14,935 nt of DNA from contig CAKNZJ010000022.1 of the NCBI GenBank assembly GCA_932222125.1, positions 1 to 14,935 of the forward strand, read 5' to 3'. This DNA is from an uncultured Clostridia bacterium (GTDB lineage: Bacteria > Bacillota > Clostridia > Oscillospirales > Oscillospiraceae). The position numbers were made by a program, and so were the translations under genes. The notes beneath the pieces were generated by a model. That model was not told the origin of the DNA, did no database searches, and worked only from the letters and a program-made list of their open reading frames with translations. Shown one piece after another: positions 14,051 through 14,935 of the stretch (its first letter is position 1; the number at the start of each line of letters is the position of its first letter).

Positions 14051-14486
14051 TCACGCTAAGTGCGCACTATCGCTGAGAAGCGCAAGTGCCTTTGCGACTC
14101 GTTGACACTCAGCTGCCGTGTCCATCTGCGCCAGCTGCTGTTCATAGAACTGGCCGAGCACCAGTTGGATCGGGCGGATGGTATAGAGTAGATTGCCGTT
14201 GCGCTTCAGACCAGTCTTGGTGGTGACGGTCGTGTTCTCTGTACTGATAAGCTGCCGCTCCTCCAGCTCACACACGTATTTGCGGACAGTGTTGGCGCTC
14301 ATCCTCACCGCTCTGCCGATAGTCTTGTAGCTGGGCCAGCAACTAATACGTCTTTCTGTTCTCGCAGCAGAGCAGGTACGAGTAGACCGCCAGCGCACCG
14401 GGCGACAGCCCCAGCAGGAATATCTCATTGGGTAGTTGGAAGTAGTTCTTGACAGGATCACGCTTGGGCCACGGTGTGTACTTCAC
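14051..14486 (-). pseudogene. Helix-turn-helix (replication or regulation) gene broken by one extra base
   Basis: Translation should begin at GTG 14484-14486, with GGGAGG about 8 nt upstream: VKYTPWPKRDPVKNYFQLPN, then EIFLLGLSPGALAVYSYLL and CCENRKTY, where a TAG (14343-14345) stops it. One base later the sense resumes in another frame: CWPSYKTIGRAVRMSANTVR, KYVCELEERQLI, NGNLLYTIRPIQ, down to the stop at 14051. The interval is 436 nt (3n+1), so removing one T near 14345 restores a gene of about 144 residues (KTY-S-CWPSYKTIG). The product resembles helix-turn-helix proteins that accompany integrases in Firmicutes conjugative elements, where they may act in replication or control. Its GTG overlaps the stop of the excisionase-like fragment, as in an intact operon. 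Confidence 0.75.
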
Positions 14487-14611
14487 TCCGCACCTCCCAG
14501 GGTGTGCCACGACACCCACTCCGCAAATTTCTTTTTGGGCACTACGAGCCTGCGGCTGATTTTGAGAACAGGAAGTGAAGGAGTAACGGGGTGAGCGAAA
14601 CCTGCGGCCAT
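14483..14611 (-). pseudogene. C-terminal piece of an excisionase-like HTH protein
   Basis: The minus-strand frame ends LPVLKISRRLVVPKKKFAEW and then VSWHTLGGAE, which resembles the wing and tail of excisionase/MerR-type HTH proteins carried beside element integrases (pattern LPVLKI..R.VVPK..F..W). The part before this (MAAGFAHPVTPS, ATG at 14609-14611) does not look like the expected helix-turn-helix, so the 5' end seems lost at about 14577. The stop overlaps the GTG of the next gene by 4 nt. The open frame continues upstream to 14770, but that part crosses the promoter of the response regulator and is not protein-like. Confidence 0.5.
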
Positions 14612-14655
14612 TTCTGGCGGCGGGTATATAATTTTAAGGGGCCATATTTGCACAA

Positions 14656-14684
14656 TTGATACTTGACGCTCCACAGTATATAAT
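14656..14684 (+). promoter_or_regulatory. Promoter of the response regulator gene
   Basis: TTGATA (14656-14661) and a perfect TATAAT (14679-14684) are 17 nt apart in AT-rich DNA. The start codon lies 79 nt further on, leaving a leader of about 70 nt. Confidence 0.7.
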
Positions 14685-14763
14685 TGAAATATGCCATTGA
14701 GTTTTATTCTTGACCAAAATTTGACTTTTTCCCCATATGATGAAAAAGACTTGAGGTGTTCGT

Positions 14764-14935
14764 ATGGCATACAGAATTTTGATTGTTGATGATGAACCTA
14801 TCCTGACCGAATTGCTTTCAACCCATTTGCAGGATCACGGCTATACGGTTTTCGTAGCCAACAGCAGCGATGAAGCCCTGGCGAAGCTGAATACAAAGCC
14901 AAATCTCATTCTGCTGGACATCAATATGCCGGGGA
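14764..14935 (+). CDS. Two-component response regulator, N-terminal part (cut by window end)
   Basis: Only 57 residues are inside the window. They form the start of a CheY-like receiver domain: MAYRILIVDDEPILTELLST with the acidic pair D9-D10, a helix and strand (HLQDHGYTVFVANSSDEALA), then LILLDINMPG, where the Asp of LLDIN is the phosphoacceptor. The output domain is not visible; an OmpR-type DNA-binding domain is the most common partner. ATG 14764 has GAGGTG 5 nt upstream and a good promoter. A sensor kinase would be expected downstream. It diverges from the decayed element genes and may be cargo of the element or the chromosome beyond it. Confidence 0.88.
   Translation, partial: MAYRILIVDDEPILTELLSTHLQDHGYTVFVANSSDEALAKLNTKPNLILLDINMPG

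Larger units (their letters stand above)
13199..14611 (-). mobile_element. Decayed end of an integrated element next to tRNA-fMet
   Basis: Three broken minus-strand genes lie in a row directly behind the tRNA operon: an excisionase-like tail, a frameshifted HTH gene and the C-terminal half of a tyrosine integrase. This is the usual recombination and control module at one end of Firmicutes integrative elements, which often insert at tRNA genes. All three parts are defective, so the element should not move by itself. No second att copy is seen in the window and the true borders are unknown. Confidence 0.55.

Noticed and set aside
13645..14076. Plus-strand 143-codon open frame in the element remnant
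   Set aside because: It runs through two hairpins and the direct repeats, has no recognisable motif, and lies in DNA where the other genes are on the minus strand. The composition looks like chance openness of GC-rich DNA.
14483..14770. Full 95-codon minus-strand frame as an intact gene
   Set aside because: Its upstream half crosses the promoter and leader of the response regulator and is not protein-like. Only the last 30 or so codons resemble an excisionase.

Overview
The window looks like a spore-forming, Gram-positive Clostridia chromosome, probably an Oscillospiraceae-type gut bacterium. This is inference from a SpoIIP sporulation hydrolase, strong AGGAGG-type ribosome binding sites, a GreA, a QueH-type epoxyqueuosine reductase and mobile-element debris of the Tn4451/ICE kind. 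A housekeeping core of about 11 kb lies between two stretches of decayed mobile DNA.

Left flank (1 to about 2026): minus-strand remnants of a conjugative-transposon cargo block (a frameshifted TnpW-like small gene and a gene piece with no usable start), then an AT-rich XRE regulator with six membrane segments, then about 680 nt with no gene but several inverted repeats. This flank ends at the 3' end of an rlmD-type rRNA methyltransferase gene, a known type of insertion target for integrative elements.

Core (2027-13196): rlmD (minus) diverges from a two-CBS-domain protein (plus). The CBS gene converges on queH, and the two stop codons lie inside one shared 23-bp terminator stem. An EamA/DMT-family transporter sits 41 nt upstream of queH on the same strand and is probably co-transcribed. 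It diverges from a 3-methyladenine DNA glycosylase gene (plus), which converges on spoIIP (minus). spoIIP diverges from a plus-strand operon of glutamine-dependent NAD+ synthetase and two half-size chromate-transporter (CHR) proteins, joined by 4-nt overlaps. After a terminator come, on the minus strand, a DUF1576-type membrane protein with a clear internal duplication and a GreA-family factor. A plus-strand tRNA-Leu(UAA)/tRNA-fMet pair with its own promoter and terminator closes the core.

Right flank (13197-14935): directly after tRNA-fMet are the C-terminal half of a tyrosine integrase, about 470 nt of gene-free DNA with two terminators and an 18-bp direct repeat, a helix-turn-helix gene broken by one extra base, and the tail of an excisionase-like gene, all on the minus strand. 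This reads as the decayed end of an integrated element. Beyond it a two-component response regulator gene with its own promoter starts on the plus strand and runs off the window.

I found no CRISPR array, intact insertion sequence or clearly new multi-gene defence or biosynthetic system. The most unusual points are the duplicated DUF1576 protein, the two decayed element ends, the CBS leader that partly copies the gene's own 3' end, and the transporter-queH pairing.
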